The notes: generated by a model from the letters alone, not told the origin. 64,000 nucleotides of DNA from Bacteroidales bacterium (GCA_017618625.1 JAFZTV010000011.1:30263-94262); one strand, 5' to 3'; counted from the stretch's first letter, positions 1 through 7,939 are shown. Numbers and translations: made by a program.

Positions 1-1
1 T

Positions 2-190
2 TGGGGGCTCGTTGCCAAAAAGCGCATAGCTGTTGACCACTACCAGTATCGCAGTATCGAGCAGATGCAGCGCCGTTTTCTTAACAGAAAGAAAGCTAAA
101 TCTGACGGCTGTGGTTCATTCAGCCATGAAAATGGAGCAGGATGGCGTGATTATCTGCGCCACCGCGCCGATTGCCGTCTCGTTAAATAG
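2..190 (+). CDS. C-terminal fragment of a probable glycosyltransferase (5' end outside window)
   Basis: An open frame enters from the left edge and ends at a TAG at 188-190, giving about 62 residues with no start in the window. The peptide contains VDHYQYRSIEQMQRR followed by a Lys/Arg-rich stretch and GSFSHENGAGWRDYL. The pattern of a His-Tyr pair plus YRS/TKS and a basic helix is typical of the tail of family-2/92-like glycosyltransferases of Bacteroidetes. The stop lies 2 bp from the stop of the convergent kinase gene, so the two genes meet tail to tail. The reading frame is well supported; the family assignment rests on a short tail and is tentative. Confidence 0.55.
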   Translation, partial: WGLVAKKRIAVDHYQYRSIEQMQRRFLNRKKAKSDGCGSFSHENGAGWRDYLRHRADCRLVK

Positions 191-192
191 TT

Positions 193-1425
193 TTACGCTC
201 TTGGCAGGCGGATGATGAAGGTCGAGCCTTTGCCTAGTTCGCTTTCGATGCCGATTTTGCCTTTGTGGGCTTTGACGACCTGCATGACGTAGTTGAGGCC
301 TATGCCGAAACCTTTGACGTCGTGGCGGTCGCCGGTGGAGACGCGATAGAAATTCTCGAATATGTGGCGGCGGTCCTCCTTTGATATGCCGATACCGTTG
401 TCGGCTATGCTGATGCGGACATATTTGCCTTCCACAGCGGTTGCGACCTTGACGGTCGGATTCTTTGGCGAGTATTTTATCGCGTTGTCAATGAGGTTGC
501 TAATCATGTTCGACAGGTGGTCCTGGTCGCCATATACGGTCACTTTCTCGGCCGTGTAGTCCTCTGAAGAGGAACCGTTGGCGTCGGAGAGTCGCACCTG
601 TGCGCGCTGCACCTCGTCGGCTATCAGTTGGTTGATGTCTATTTCGGTATATTTCAGCGTGAATTTCTTCCGCGCCATGCGTGAGTTGCGTAGCACCGCT
701 TCGACCAGTCGCAGCATGCGCTCATTCTCGTCGTGTATAACCTCGATGTGGTGCTTGGTATCGCACTCGGGGGTGTCCATGTTCTCGGTCAGGTAGCAGG
801 TCTCGAGGCGAATGGTCGAGATGGGGGTTTTCAGTTCGTGCGTCATGTTGTTGATGAAGTTGGTCTTCATCTCGTCAACTTTACGCTGATTGTACATGCT
901 GCGGGTGATGGTCAGGTAGGCCATGGCGATGATGACGATGAGCATGATACTCATGAGCACCAGTACGTTGCTGTTCTTCATGAGGTATAGCGCCTTGTCC
1001 GAGAAGTAGAGAGTGATGTAATAGTCGGCCGGGTTTCCGCGGTCATCGAGGATGATATTGTACTTAAAAGGTGAGTCGGCCATTTTCTTTTCCTGGCCGG
1101 GTTTGCTGCAGAAGTAGAAGTATGTCATGCCGATGTCGCTGACGGCGACGGTGGGCAGCAGGTCAACGCCGTTTACGAGCAGGGCTTCGTTGACCGATGT
1201 GACTAGTGCGTCGTAGTCGAGAGCTTCTAGCGACGGGCTGTTCTCGCTGTGTTTGTCGGCGGCGAGGTTGCGTATGACCTCGTCCATCGCATCGGTGACA
1301 CTCGTGTTAAAAAGGCTGTCGCTGATGGAAGCGGAGCGCTCAATCTGCCATATCTGAATGGACACCAGCGCCGTGGCAGCTACGGTGAATATGGTGGATA
1401 TGGTGACAATGAACCAGCGTCTCAT
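193..1425 (-). CDS. Two-pass membrane sensor histidine kinase (RprX-like)
   Basis: 410 residues. A first transmembrane segment lies at about residues 6-26, a periplasmic sensor region follows, and a second segment lies at about 153-175. The HisKA motif NNMTHELKTPIS has the phospho-acceptor His196. The ATP-binding domain shows the N box (NLIDNAIKYSP), the G1 box (ADNGIGIS) and the FGIGL G2 box near the C-terminus. The layout and the INNMTHE wording match RprX-type kinases of Bacteroides. In that group an OmpR-type regulator normally follows, but here the gene runs into the end of a convergent glycosyltransferase gene and no regulator is adjacent. The ATG at 1425 is chosen because it leads directly into the first hydrophobic segment. 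The upstream spacer carries 11-bp repeats. Confidence 0.9.
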   Translation of the reverse strand: MRRWFIVTISTIFTVAATALVSIQIWQIERSASISDSLFNTSVTDAMDEVIRNLAADKHSENSPSLEALDYDALVTSVNEALLVNGVDLLPTVAVSDIGMTYFYFCSKPGQEKKMADSPFKYNIILDDRGNPADYYITLYFSDKALYLMKNSNVLVLMSIMLIVIIAMAYLTITRSMYNQRKVDEMKTNFINNMTHELKTPISTIRLETCYLTENMDTPECDTKHHIEVIHDENERMLRLVEAVLRNSRMARKKFTLKYTEIDINQLIADEVQRAQVRLSDANGSSSEDYTAEKVTVYGDQDHLSNMISNLIDNAIKYSPKNPTVKVATAVEGKYVRISIADNGIGISKEDRRHIFENFYRVSTGDRHDVKGFGIGLNYVMQVVKAHKGKIGIESELGKGSTFIIRLPRA

Positions 1426-1502
1426 AATTTATATAACGTGAAAAGTGCGATTTAGGTATATATGTTAAAGGAATGATTCCTTCCACCCCAACCTCACCTC
1501 TA

Positions 1503-1667
1503 TCCCACCTTTATCCCACGTTTGTCCCAAGTTTATCCCAAGTTTGGTCCTCGGTTGTCCCACGGTTGGCCTTCAGTTTGCCCACGGTTGGCCCAAGTTT
1601 GGTCCTCTGTTGCCCCACGGTTGGTCCAAGTTTATCCCACGGTTGGCCCGGTGCCATATCAAAGTCG
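1503..1667. repeat. Tandem 11-bp repeat array, 15 degenerate units
   Basis: Units such as TCCCACGTTTG, TCCCAAGTTTA, GCCCACGGTTG and GTCCTCTGTTG follow each other with no change in register; the last unit is TATCAAAGTCG, the word used in other arrays of this window. Each unit is one DNA helical turn long. The array fills the spacer between the kinase gene (start 1425) and mtnN. The rest of the 1426-2048 spacer, apart from the small array at 1695-1727 and the mtnN promoter, is AT-rich and shows no gene. Confidence 0.85.
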
Positions 1668-1694
1668 TCTTTACATCGGCCCAACCCAGTAGTT

Positions 1695-1727
1695 GAGCAA
1701 AAGGTGAGCAGAAGGTGAGCAAAACCT
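1695..1727. repeat. Second 11-bp tandem repeat, 3 units
   Basis: GAGCAAAAGGT, GAGCAGAAGGT and GAGCAAAACCT are contiguous. The word is unrelated to the preceding array but the 11-bp period is the same. Confidence 0.75.
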
Positions 1728-2001
1728 GTAAATTTATTTTATTGGTTTATAAAACGTTACAAGCCCTATTTTGCCCTTTTTTGTTGCGTTGAAAAGTGTT
1801 AATCGCCACATTGCCAAGATTTTGACTTTTGCATAAAAAAACGCCTATCCCCGACCAATTGCGGATGGTTGTATGGGAACTTAGTTGTGCAGCATAGGTA
1901 ATGTTTCCGCTACGGCGGCAACGGCAGCCAAGGCGGACTTCTCTGACTGGGTGGTCGGGTCGGGGTTGTGTGGTGTTTTTGGAGGGTTGTTTCTTTTGGT
2001 G

Positions 2002-2032
2002 TTGCGCAATCGGTCAATATTGCGTACTTTTG
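2002..2032 (+). promoter_or_regulatory. Bacteroidetes-type promoter of mtnN
   Basis: TACTTTTG at 2025-2032 fits the -7 consensus TAnnTTTG. A TTG at 2002-2004 lies 20 bp upstream, in the expected -33 spacing. The ATG of mtnN is 17 bp downstream. Confidence 0.6.
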
Positions 2033-2048
2033 CAAAAAATATTTGGTT

Positions 2049-2711
2049 ATGAAAATCGGACTTATCATTGCTATGGAGAGTGAGTACCGCAAGGTCGGGG
2101 AGATGATTGGGGGTGACTGCGGACGGCTGGGCGAGAACACAGTGGTGCTGCACAAATGCGGCATAGGCAAGGTGAACGCTGCGGTGGGTACGGTGGGGTT
2201 GATAGAAAAGGAACATCCTGACTGCGTTATCAGCAGCGGCGTGGCGGGCGGAATTGACAGATGTTTGGATGTGATGGACATCGTGGTGGCGGAGCAGACG
2301 GCGTATCACGACGTGTGGTGTGGCGACGGCAACGAGAAGGGGCAGGTGCAGGGGCTGCCGCCACGGTTTGAGTCGGACACAAGGTTGTGCGACGCGGCGA
2401 TGGCGGGTGCGGCAGGGAATGTGAAAAGGGGCCTTACGTGCACGGGTGACCAGTTTATCACTTCGAAAGAGGCTCTGGCCAAGATAAAGGCAGACTTCCC
2501 CGAGGCTTTGGCGGTGGATATGGAGTCGGCGGCGATAGCGCAGGTGTGCTATCTGAAGGGTGTTCCGTTCATGTCGTTGCGGATTGTGAGCGACACCCCG
2601 GGCGCGACGCCCGACCACTTCAAGCAGTACCTGGACTTTTGGGCGGAGCTGAGCGAGCGGTCGTTCACCAACTTGCGTGCCATACTTGAGCGGATGCCTG
2701 CGAAACTTTGA
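2049..2711 (+). CDS. mtnN: 5'-methylthioadenosine/S-adenosylhomocysteine nucleosidase
   Basis: 220 residues. The enzyme cleaves adenine from 5'-methylthioadenosine and S-adenosylhomocysteine in the cytoplasm, serving methyl-group and methionine recycling. The start MKIGLIIAMESE has the family's Glu12. GIGKVNAA and SSGVAGG are the nucleoside phosphorylase-fold motifs. DMESAAIAQ (Glu159) and RIVSD (Asp182) supply the conserved purine-site Glu and the catalytic Asp. The ATG at 2049 is chosen over an upstream in-frame start at 1968, because the latter adds 27 non-homologous residues and lies upstream of the promoter. Length is slightly below the E. coli protein. Confidence 0.95.
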   Translation: MKIGLIIAMESEYRKVGEMIGGDCGRLGENTVVLHKCGIGKVNAAVGTVGLIEKEHPDCVISSGVAGGIDRCLDVMDIVVAEQTAYHDVWCGDGNEKGQVQGLPPRFESDTRLCDAAMAGAAGNVKRGLTCTGDQFITSKEALAKIKADFPEALAVDMESAAIAQVCYLKGVPFMSLRIVSDTPGATPDHFKQYLDFWAELSERSFTNLRAILERMPAKL

Positions 2712-2771
2712 AAAGTGAGTACACAATAAATCCCGCGTTTGTAAGTTATTTATTGTTGGAATAGAGAAAAA

Positions 2772-2845
2772 GGCCCCGTAGTTCAGCTGAATAGAACGTC
2801 GGATTCCGGTTCCGAAAGTCGTGGGTTTGAATCCCGCCGGGGTCA
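2772..2845 (+). tRNA. tRNA-Arg (anticodon CCG)
   Basis: The 74-nt cloverleaf folds by hand: acceptor GGCCCCG pairs with CGGGGTC (one G-T), the D stem is GTTC/GAAC, and anticodon stem TCGGA/TCCGA encloses loop TTCCGGT with anticodon CCG. The T stem GTGGG/CCCGC encloses TTTGAAT. The discriminator is A2845 and the CCA end is not encoded. Confidence 0.93.
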
Positions 2846-2896
2846 CAAGGAATACGGGAGTTGAAGGCAAGCCTGCTTTTGACTCCCTCTTTGATT

Positions 2897-2944
2897 GAAG
2901 AGTTGGATTAACTAAATAATGAAGAGTTGGATTAACTAAATAAT
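2897..2944. repeat. Perfect tandem duplication of 24 bp
   Basis: The 24-bp word starting GAAGAGTTGGATTAAC occurs at 2897-2920 and again, identically, at 2921-2944. It ends 7 bp before the ATG of the CPBP protease gene, so it forms most of its leader. The lack of mismatches suggests a recent event. Confidence 0.9.
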
Positions 2945-2951
2945 ATTGAAT

Positions 2952-3812
2952 ATGCATACACCTATCTTTCCGCAAACGAAACCTGTTCTTAAGCTTTTGG
3001 CGTTTCTGGGCATGTTTATCGGCATGCTGCTGGTGGCGTCGTGTCTCACGTTGCTCGTACCGATTTTCGGCGGCGACATAACTGCTACGCGCACCCTTCT
3101 GTGGGTGCAGTGCGGCACTCAGCTGCTCACGTTCCTGCTGCCAGTGGTGCTTTTCGTACTTTTCTACGAGAGCGACGAGCGTGGTTTCCTGAAGGCTGAC
3201 TTCGGCGGGCGCAGCTGGACGCAGGCGCTTGCGGGTATGGCCATAATGCTGCTGCTGGTGCCCGTCATCGACGTGGTGACGCAGTGGAACGACGGCTGGC
3301 ACTTCTCCGAGCCGTTGGAGGGCATACTGCGCGAAATCACAGAGCGCAGCCAAAAGATAATAGAGGCGTTTATGTCCGACGCCACGGTGACTGGCTTGAT
3401 ACTCAACATACTGGTAATCGCGTTGGTGCCTGCGGTGTGCGAGGAGCTGTTCTTCCGCTGCGTGGTGCAGCAGACATTCCACAAGTGGTTCAAGAACGGA
3501 CATGTGGCGATATTGGTTACGGCCATTCTTTTCAGCATTGCCCACGGCGAAATTTATGCCTTTGTGCCTAGGGTGGTGATGGGAGTCGTACTTGGCTACC
3601 TGTTCTACTACGGCCGCTCGGTGGTGGTGAACATCTGCGCCCACTTCCTGAACAACGCTCTTATAGTGGTGCTGTTTTTCCTGTATCACCGCGACATAAT
3701 CGGGTTCTCGCCCGAGGAGCTGCCGTCGGTGGGCTGGTTGTGGAACATTGTCTTTATGGTTGCGGCGGGCTTCCTGTTCTATGTCACTTTTTTGAGAAAG
3801 GAACGGAAGTGA
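2952..3812 (+). CDS. CPBP family intramembrane metalloprotease (CAAX protease/Abi)
   Basis: 286 residues with about eight hydrophobic segments. The three glutamyl-protease motifs are present: CEELFFRCVVQ (EExxxR) near residue 163, SIAHGEIYAF (HxxxF) near 198, and CAHFLNNAL (HxxxN) near 232. Such proteins are predicted membrane proteases; in bacteria some process peptides or confer immunity, but the substrate here is unknown. The ATG at 2952 is preferred to a TTG two codons upstream. The gene follows the tRNA and stands alone. Confidence 0.9.
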   Translation: MHTPIFPQTKPVLKLLAFLGMFIGMLLVASCLTLLVPIFGGDITATRTLLWVQCGTQLLTFLLPVVLFVLFYESDERGFLKADFGGRSWTQALAGMAIMLLLVPVIDVVTQWNDGWHFSEPLEGILREITERSQKIIEAFMSDATVTGLILNILVIALVPAVCEELFFRCVVQQTFHKWFKNGHVAILVTAILFSIAHGEIYAFVPRVVMGVVLGYLFYYGRSVVVNICAHFLNNALIVVLFFLYHRDIIGFSPEELPSVGWLWNIVFMVAAGFLFYVTFLRKERK

Positions 3813-3959
3813 ATTTCAGGTTTTCACAACATGTAGGATTGTTTAAATCTATTCGGAAAGGCAAAAATAGAAGATAATAAATCGCCTTGAAAATCAGGCG
3901 GTTTGTTGATAAAATTGTTGAAAAAGTAGAAAAATGTTAGGTAAATCATTTTTTATTAG

Positions 3960-3967
3960 TACTTTTG
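3960..3967 (+). promoter_or_regulatory. -7 box before the HU gene
   Basis: TACTTTTG fits TAnnTTTG and lies in the AT-rich spacer 55 bp before the HU start. No clear -33 box is seen. Confidence 0.5.
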
Positions 3968-4021
3968 CAACTCGTTTCGACTGAAAAAATAAGTTTTATA
4001 AACAGAAAAATACTTAAAGAG

Positions 4022-4306
4022 ATGACAAAAGCAGAAATTGTAGCAGACATTGCACAGAAAACTGGAATCGAGAAAGTTGCTATTCAGGCAGCTGTTGAGG
4101 AATTCATGACGGTGGTGAAGGATTCACTGGCCGAGGGCGAAAACGTTTATCTGCGTGGCTTCGGCAGCTTCATCGTAAAAAAACGTGCTGAGAAGACCGG
4201 CCGCAATATCTCGAAGAACCAGACCATTCTTATCCCGGCTCACAATATCCCGGCTTTCAAGCCCGCCAAGACTTTCATGAACGACGTGAAGAATAGTAAA
4301 AAATAA
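4022..4306 (+). CDS. HU family DNA-binding protein
   Basis: 94 residues starting MTKAEIVADIAQKTG. The core has LRGFGSFIVKKRAEKTGRN, the HU/IHF signature (GFGxF plus the arm with RxGRNP-like residues; here GRNISKNQ), and ends FKPAKTFMNDVKN. It bends DNA as a dimer in the nucleoid. The ATG at 4022 gives the normal family length; an upstream frame extension to 3965 contains no homologous residues. A 29-codon gene follows after 20 bp, and RNase G lies further downstream, an order I know from other Bacteroidales. Confidence 0.93.
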   Translation: MTKAEIVADIAQKTGIEKVAIQAAVEEFMTVVKDSLAEGENVYLRGFGSFIVKKRAEKTGRNISKNQTILIPAHNIPAFKPAKTFMNDVKNSKK

Positions 4307-4326
4307 TAATATAAATCAGTTTAACT

Positions 4327-4416
4327 ATGCCTAACGGAAAGAAACACAAACGGCACAAGATGTCTACGCACAAGCGTAAAAAACGCCTGCGCAAGAATAG
4401 ACATAAGAAGAGATAG
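4327..4416 (+). CDS. Small basic protein of the AURKAIP1/COX24 (mS38/bS22-like) family
   Basis: 29 residues: MPNGKKHKRHKMSTHKRKK then RLRKNRHKKR. It is almost entirely Lys, Arg and His. The motif KMSTHKRKKRLRKNRHK matches the COX24/AURKAIP1 C-terminal motif shared with mitochondrial ribosomal protein mS38 and bacterial bS22. It is probably a small-subunit ribosomal protein. It lies 20 bp after the HU gene and before a terminator, so the two are likely co-transcribed. It is easily missed because of its size. Confidence 0.85.
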   Translation: MPNGKKHKRHKMSTHKRKKRLRKNRHKKR

Positions 4417-4458
4417 GCTTCACGGGTGGAGTTCCTCTCGGATCTAACAAACTTTATA

Positions 4459-4511
4459 AAACAAATTACACAGCCTCGTCGGTTTCACCGCAGGTGTGTA
4501 GTTTGTTTTTG
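4459..4511 (+). terminator. Rho-independent-like terminator after the HU transcript
   Basis: AAACAAATTACAC (4459-4471) pairs over 13 bp, with one G-T, with GTGTAGTTTGTTT (4496-4508), around a 24-nt loop. A T-rich tail follows. Confidence 0.65.
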
Positions 4512-4535
4512 TTGTTAAAGGCCGCTATCTCGGAT

Positions 4536-4563
4536 AGTGACCAATGACTGGTGACCAATGACC
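4536..4563. repeat. Heptamer tandem repeat, 4 units
   Basis: AGTGACC, AATGACT, GGTGACC and AATGACC follow in register, a 7-bp period. The rest of the 4417-4812 spacer is G/T-rich without a convincing gene; a leftward open frame across it is low-complexity Thr/Ser/His and is not believed. Confidence 0.65.
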
Positions 4564-4812
4564 TGAAATGGGTTGTGTGTCGGAAACTGTGAGTTGTGAT
4601 GTGAGATGGGTGTGACAGATGTGGGTTGAGGTTGGTGGTGGTGAGTGGAGGCGTGATAGGAGTGAGGGATGATTGGGATGATGTGGGGGAGGATGTGGTG
4701 ATACGGTGGTGTTTCTTTTCGGGATGTGGGATTAACGGTTGCAATGTGAGGGGGATTTGTGAGGTTGGGGATGGCTTGTTATAAGGGATTAAAATTCAAT
4801 AGGAAATAATAC

Positions 4813-6366
4813 GTGAACAAGGAATTGATAATATCCGCCAATGAGACTGGGGTGCGCATTGCGCTTACGGAGGACAAGCAGTTGGTGGAGCTACATACGG
4901 AGAAATTCGGGAACAAGTTCTCGGTGGGTGACATATTCATCGGGAGGGTGAAGAAGATAATGCAGGGTTTGAACGCTGTGTTTGTGGATTTGGGTGACGA
5001 GGAGCAGGACGGATTCATGCACTATCTCGACCTGGGGCCTTACTACGGCTCGTGCAGCAAGTATATGCGTCAGGCCATGAACGGCAATGCGGGAATGAGG
5101 ACGCTCAGCCCGTTCAAGCTGGAGCCGAACTTGTCGAAGGACGGCAATATAGGCGCCACGCTTTCTGTGGGGCAGTTTCTGCTGGTGCAGGTGTCGAAGG
5201 AGCCTATTTCGACGAAGGGACCGAAGCTGACAGGCAACCTGTCGCTGGCGGGCCATTTCATAGTACTGACGCCGTTTGAGAACGGAATCTCTATTTCTCA
5301 GAAGATAAAGTCGAAGGAGGAGCGGAGCCGCCTGAAACGGCTGGTGCAGAGCATCAAGCCGGAGAACTTCGGAGTGATAGTGCGCACCAATGCCGAGGGC
5401 AAGACAGTGGCGGAGTTGGACGCCGATGTGCGGGATTTGATGGGCAAGTGGTCGAAGATGACCGACAACTTGAAGCGGGTTACGTCGCCGCAGAAGCTGG
5501 TGTCGGAACTGAGTGCCGCCTCGTCGGCGTTGCGCGAGGTGCTGAGCGACGACTTCAACACGGTGTATGTGGACAATGAGGAGGTTTATGAGGAGGTGCG
5601 GAGCTATGTGAAGAGCATCGCGCCTGGAAGGGAGTCGATAGTGAGATTCTACAAGTTGCAGACGCCTATATTCGACCAATTCGGCATCACGAGAGACATA
5701 CGCCGGGCTTTCGGCAAGATTGTTACTATCCGTTCGGGTGTGTACCTTTATGTGGAGCACACGGAGGCGATGCATGTGATAGACGTGAACAGCGGCAACC
5801 ACATCAAGTCGGGCAACGGACAGGAGGACACGGCGCTGCAGGTGAACATAGAGTCGGCGGTTGAGATAGCGCGCCAGCTGCGTCTGCGCGATATCGGCGG
5901 CATAATCATAGTGGATTTCGTCGATATGCAGAAGGCGGAGAACCGGAAGAAGCTGTATGACGTGATGTGCGAGGAGATGAAGAAGGACAAGACGCGACAT
6001 ACGGTACTGCCGCTGAGCAAGTTCGGATTGATGCAGATAACGCGTCAAAGGCTGCGTCCGGCGGTGGTGATGGATGTGCAGGAGAAGTGCCCGCTGTGCG
6101 ACGGCACTGGCAAGATAAAGTCGAGCCTGGTTGTGGTGGATGAGATAGAGGCGGACATAAAGTACCATGTGGGGAGGAATGTGTCGAAGCGCATAGTGAT
6201 AGAGACGCACCCGTATGTGCAGGCGTACCTTACGAAGGGGCTGCCGTCGCAGAGGATGCGCTGGATACTGAGATACAAGCGTTGGATAACGGTGAAGGCC
6301 GACAGCCACATGAGCCTGTTGGATTTCAAATTTGACGGAGTAAAGGATGAGGAGCAGGCCCAATAG
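4813..6366 (+). CDS. rng: Ribonuclease G/E family endoribonuclease
   Basis: 517 residues, the length of RNase G-type proteins without the long RNase E scaffold tail. An S1-like region lies near residues 37-130 (FIGRVKKIMQGLNAVFVDLG). The catalytic Asp pair is in HVIDVNSGN and IIIVDFVDM. The zinc-link CPLCDGTGKI is near residue 425. The start is a GTG at 4813 with AGGA about 10 bp upstream; no ATG fits. It would process rRNA and mRNA 5' ends. The last 20 bp overlap the next gene. Confidence 0.95.
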   Translation: MNKELIISANETGVRIALTEDKQLVELHTEKFGNKFSVGDIFIGRVKKIMQGLNAVFVDLGDEEQDGFMHYLDLGPYYGSCSKYMRQAMNGNAGMRTLSPFKLEPNLSKDGNIGATLSVGQFLLVQVSKEPISTKGPKLTGNLSLAGHFIVLTPFENGISISQKIKSKEERSRLKRLVQSIKPENFGVIVRTNAEGKTVAELDADVRDLMGKWSKMTDNLKRVTSPQKLVSELSAASSALREVLSDDFNTVYVDNEEVYEEVRSYVKSIAPGRESIVRFYKLQTPIFDQFGITRDIRRAFGKIVTIRSGVYLYVEHTEAMHVIDVNSGNHIKSGNGQEDTALQVNIESAVEIARQLRLRDIGGIIIVDFVDMQKAENRKKLYDVMCEEMKKDKTRHTVLPLSKFGLMQITRQRLRPAVVMDVQEKCPLCDGTGKIKSSLVVVDEIEADIKYHVGRNVSKRIVIETHPYVQAYLTKGLPSQRMRWILRYKRWITVKADSHMSLLDFKFDGVKDEEQAQ

Positions 6367-7024
6367 ATTGAGGCTTGCACTGCTCGCCCTGGCGACGCTG
6401 CTGACGGCAGGCAGCGTCGCGACGGTGCGTGCGCAGGGTATAGATGTGTCGAAGTTTCAGGGAACTATTGACTGGCGGAAGGTGAAGGCGAGTGGGAAGG
6501 TGAAGTTTGCGTATATCAAGGCGACGGAGGGAACGTCAATTCAGGACCCGATGTACAAGAGGAACATAGACAGCGCGCGTGCGGCTGGGATATTGGTGGG
6601 GAGTTATCACCTATACAGCAAGAAAACCACGGCGTATCAGCAGTTTAACAACTTCAAGGCGGTGGTGAAGAAGTCGAAGCAGGACTTGGTGCCTGTGCTG
6701 GACATAGAGGAGCGGTATAACAAGGACCTGTATATGGCAAGGGTGGACAAGCTGCTGGAACTGATGGAGAAAGAGTACGGTGCGAAACCGCTGATATACA
6801 CCAGCGAGAAGGTGTATTGGGATCATTTCAGCGGAAAGAAATACAAGAACTACCATATATTCATAGCAAACTATCACCGCTATCCTTCGACGCGGTTCAC
6901 GCTGTGGCAGCATTCGCAGACGGGGCATATAAAAGGGATAAAGGGCGCAGTGGATTTGGACAAGTTCCACAAGAACCACGGAATAGGCGAGATAAAGATG
7001 CCGAAAAAGGAGAAGAAGAAATAG
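6347..7024 (+). CDS. Secreted GH25 family lysozyme (muramidase)
   Basis: 225 residues. A signal peptide covers residues 1-29 (ends TVRAQ). GIDVSKFQG with Asp33 and VLDIEE with Asp119/Glu121 are the GH25 active-site motifs; AYIKATEG and FTLWQHSQTG are also family wording. The C-terminus is a Lys-rich tail. It should cleave peptidoglycan glycan strands in the periplasm. The start codon lies inside the last 20 bp of rng in another frame, so the two are translationally coupled; a LolA-like gene follows 30 bp downstream. Confidence 0.9.
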   Translation: MRSRPNRLRLALLALATLLTAGSVATVRAQGIDVSKFQGTIDWRKVKASGKVKFAYIKATEGTSIQDPMYKRNIDSARAAGILVGSYHLYSKKTTAYQQFNNFKAVVKKSKQDLVPVLDIEERYNKDLYMARVDKLLELMEKEYGAKPLIYTSEKVYWDHFSGKKYKNYHIFIANYHRYPSTRFTLWQHSQTGHIKGIKGAVDLDKFHKNHGIGEIKMPKKEKKK

Positions 7025-7054
7025 TGCCGATGAGACAATTAAAAAATCAATGAT

Positions 7055-7714
7055 ATGAAAAAGCAAGTTCTGATTTTGGTATTCCTTCTGGCCGGGATGG
7101 CACTGCAGGCGCAGATTCCAGCCGATGTGGAAGAGGTGTTGAGCAAATGTGCCGAAAAGATGCACAACCCGTCGGGCGTGGAGATGGACATGAACCTGAG
7201 TGTCAAGGCGGTTGTTTCGTTCAACGGTACGATAAAGATGTACAGCAAGGGAGAGAAATCGCTGGCGAAGATGCGGATGAAGGTGTTGGGGCGCGAAATA
7301 AAGACGGAGACGGGGAACGACGGCAAGCAGGTGTGGGTGTACAAGCCTGCGGTAGAGGAGGGAGACAAGGACTCGGTGCTGGTTTACAAGCCGTCGGGCA
7401 AGAATAAAGGCGAATACGACCTGGACTTCGAGCTGGGGAAGGAGTATAAAAAGGCCAAGATGAAGGAGAAAGACGGCAGGTATGAGATAACTTTCTCGGA
7501 CCCAAAGGACAAGGAGATGCCGAAGAAGACCACGATGGTGATAAACAAGAGCGACTACACGTTCTACCAGATGGGAGTCAAGGACGGCGTTGTCGGCTTC
7601 ACGATGACGGCGACAAAGATAAAGTACGGGGTGAACGACGCGGTGTTTGTTCTCGACCAGAAGAAATACCCTAACGCGGTGATTGTGAAAAAAGACAAGC
7701 CGTATGGAAAGTGA
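7055..7714 (+). CDS. LolA-like outer-membrane lipoprotein-sorting protein
   Basis: 219 residues with a signal peptide (MKKQVLILVFLLAGMALQAQ). The mature part begins with a helix IPADVEEVLSKCAEKM and continues as alternating strands with many Lys and Asp, such as GTIKMYSKGEKSLAKMRM and GNDGKQVWVYKP. This is the half-barrel pattern of LolA/LolB-fold proteins of Bacteroidetes. A periplasmic carrier role is inferred. It is the last gene of the rng - lysozyme group. Confidence 0.72.
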   Translation: MKKQVLILVFLLAGMALQAQIPADVEEVLSKCAEKMHNPSGVEMDMNLSVKAVVSFNGTIKMYSKGEKSLAKMRMKVLGREIKTETGNDGKQVWVYKPAVEEGDKDSVLVYKPSGKNKGEYDLDFELGKEYKKAKMKEKDGRYEITFSDPKDKEMPKKTTMVINKSDYTFYQMGVKDGVVGFTMTATKIKYGVNDAVFVLDQKKYPNAVIVKKDKPYGK

Positions 7715-7730
7715 CGAGTGACGCCGAGGG

Positions 7731-7785
7731 TATCAAAGTCACTGCAAAGCCACTGCAAAGCCGCTGCAAAGCCACTGCAAAGTCG
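7731..7785. repeat. Tandem 11-bp repeat, 5 units
   Basis: TATCAAAGTCA, CTGCAAAGCCA, CTGCAAAGCCG, CTGCAAAGCCA and CTGCAAAGTCG are contiguous. The array lies after the LolA-like gene and about 150 bp before the kamD promoter. Confidence 0.85.
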
Positions 7786-7865
7786 CTGAACTCGGATGCG
7801 GTTTTTACACATGGGAGGGACGGGGCTTCGGAAAGACTTGCAGGAGGCGTGGAAATGAATGATAG

Positions 7866-7892
7866 AGCGTGTCTTTTGGCACGCTTTTTTTT
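7866..7892 (+). terminator. Terminator upstream of kamD
   Basis: AGCGTG pairs with CACGCT around TCTTTTGG, followed by eight T. It should end the rng - lysozyme - LolA-like transcript. Confidence 0.75.
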
Positions 7893-7931
7893 ATTTTGCA
7901 GGGCAATTATATTTAATTGCAAAAAAATATG

Positions 7932-7939
7932 TATCTTTG
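7932..7939 (+). promoter_or_regulatory. -7 box of the kamDE operon
   Basis: TATCTTTG fits TAnnTTTG and lies 27 bp before the kamD ATG. The -33 box is not clear. I see no cobalamin riboswitch, although the product uses adenosylcobalamin. Confidence 0.55.

Noticed and set aside
1473..1718. Possible 81-residue protein across the first 11-bp array
   Set aside because: The peptide is a translation of the repeat (PSLSQ, PTVGPSL) and has no other feature.
1881..3689. Leftward 602-codon open frame
   Set aside because: It crosses mtnN, the tRNA and the CPBP gene on the other strand, is rich in His/Arg/Gln and matches no family; it mirrors the codon bias of the real genes.
4466..4744. 92-residue leftward frame after the HU terminator
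   Set aside because: Low-complexity Thr/Ser/His/Pro peptide from G/T-rich spacer; overlaps heptamer repeats.
4891..6363. Leftward 490-codon open frame opposite rng
   Set aside because: It lies fully antisense to a strongly supported RNase G gene and has low-complexity His/Leu/Arg composition.
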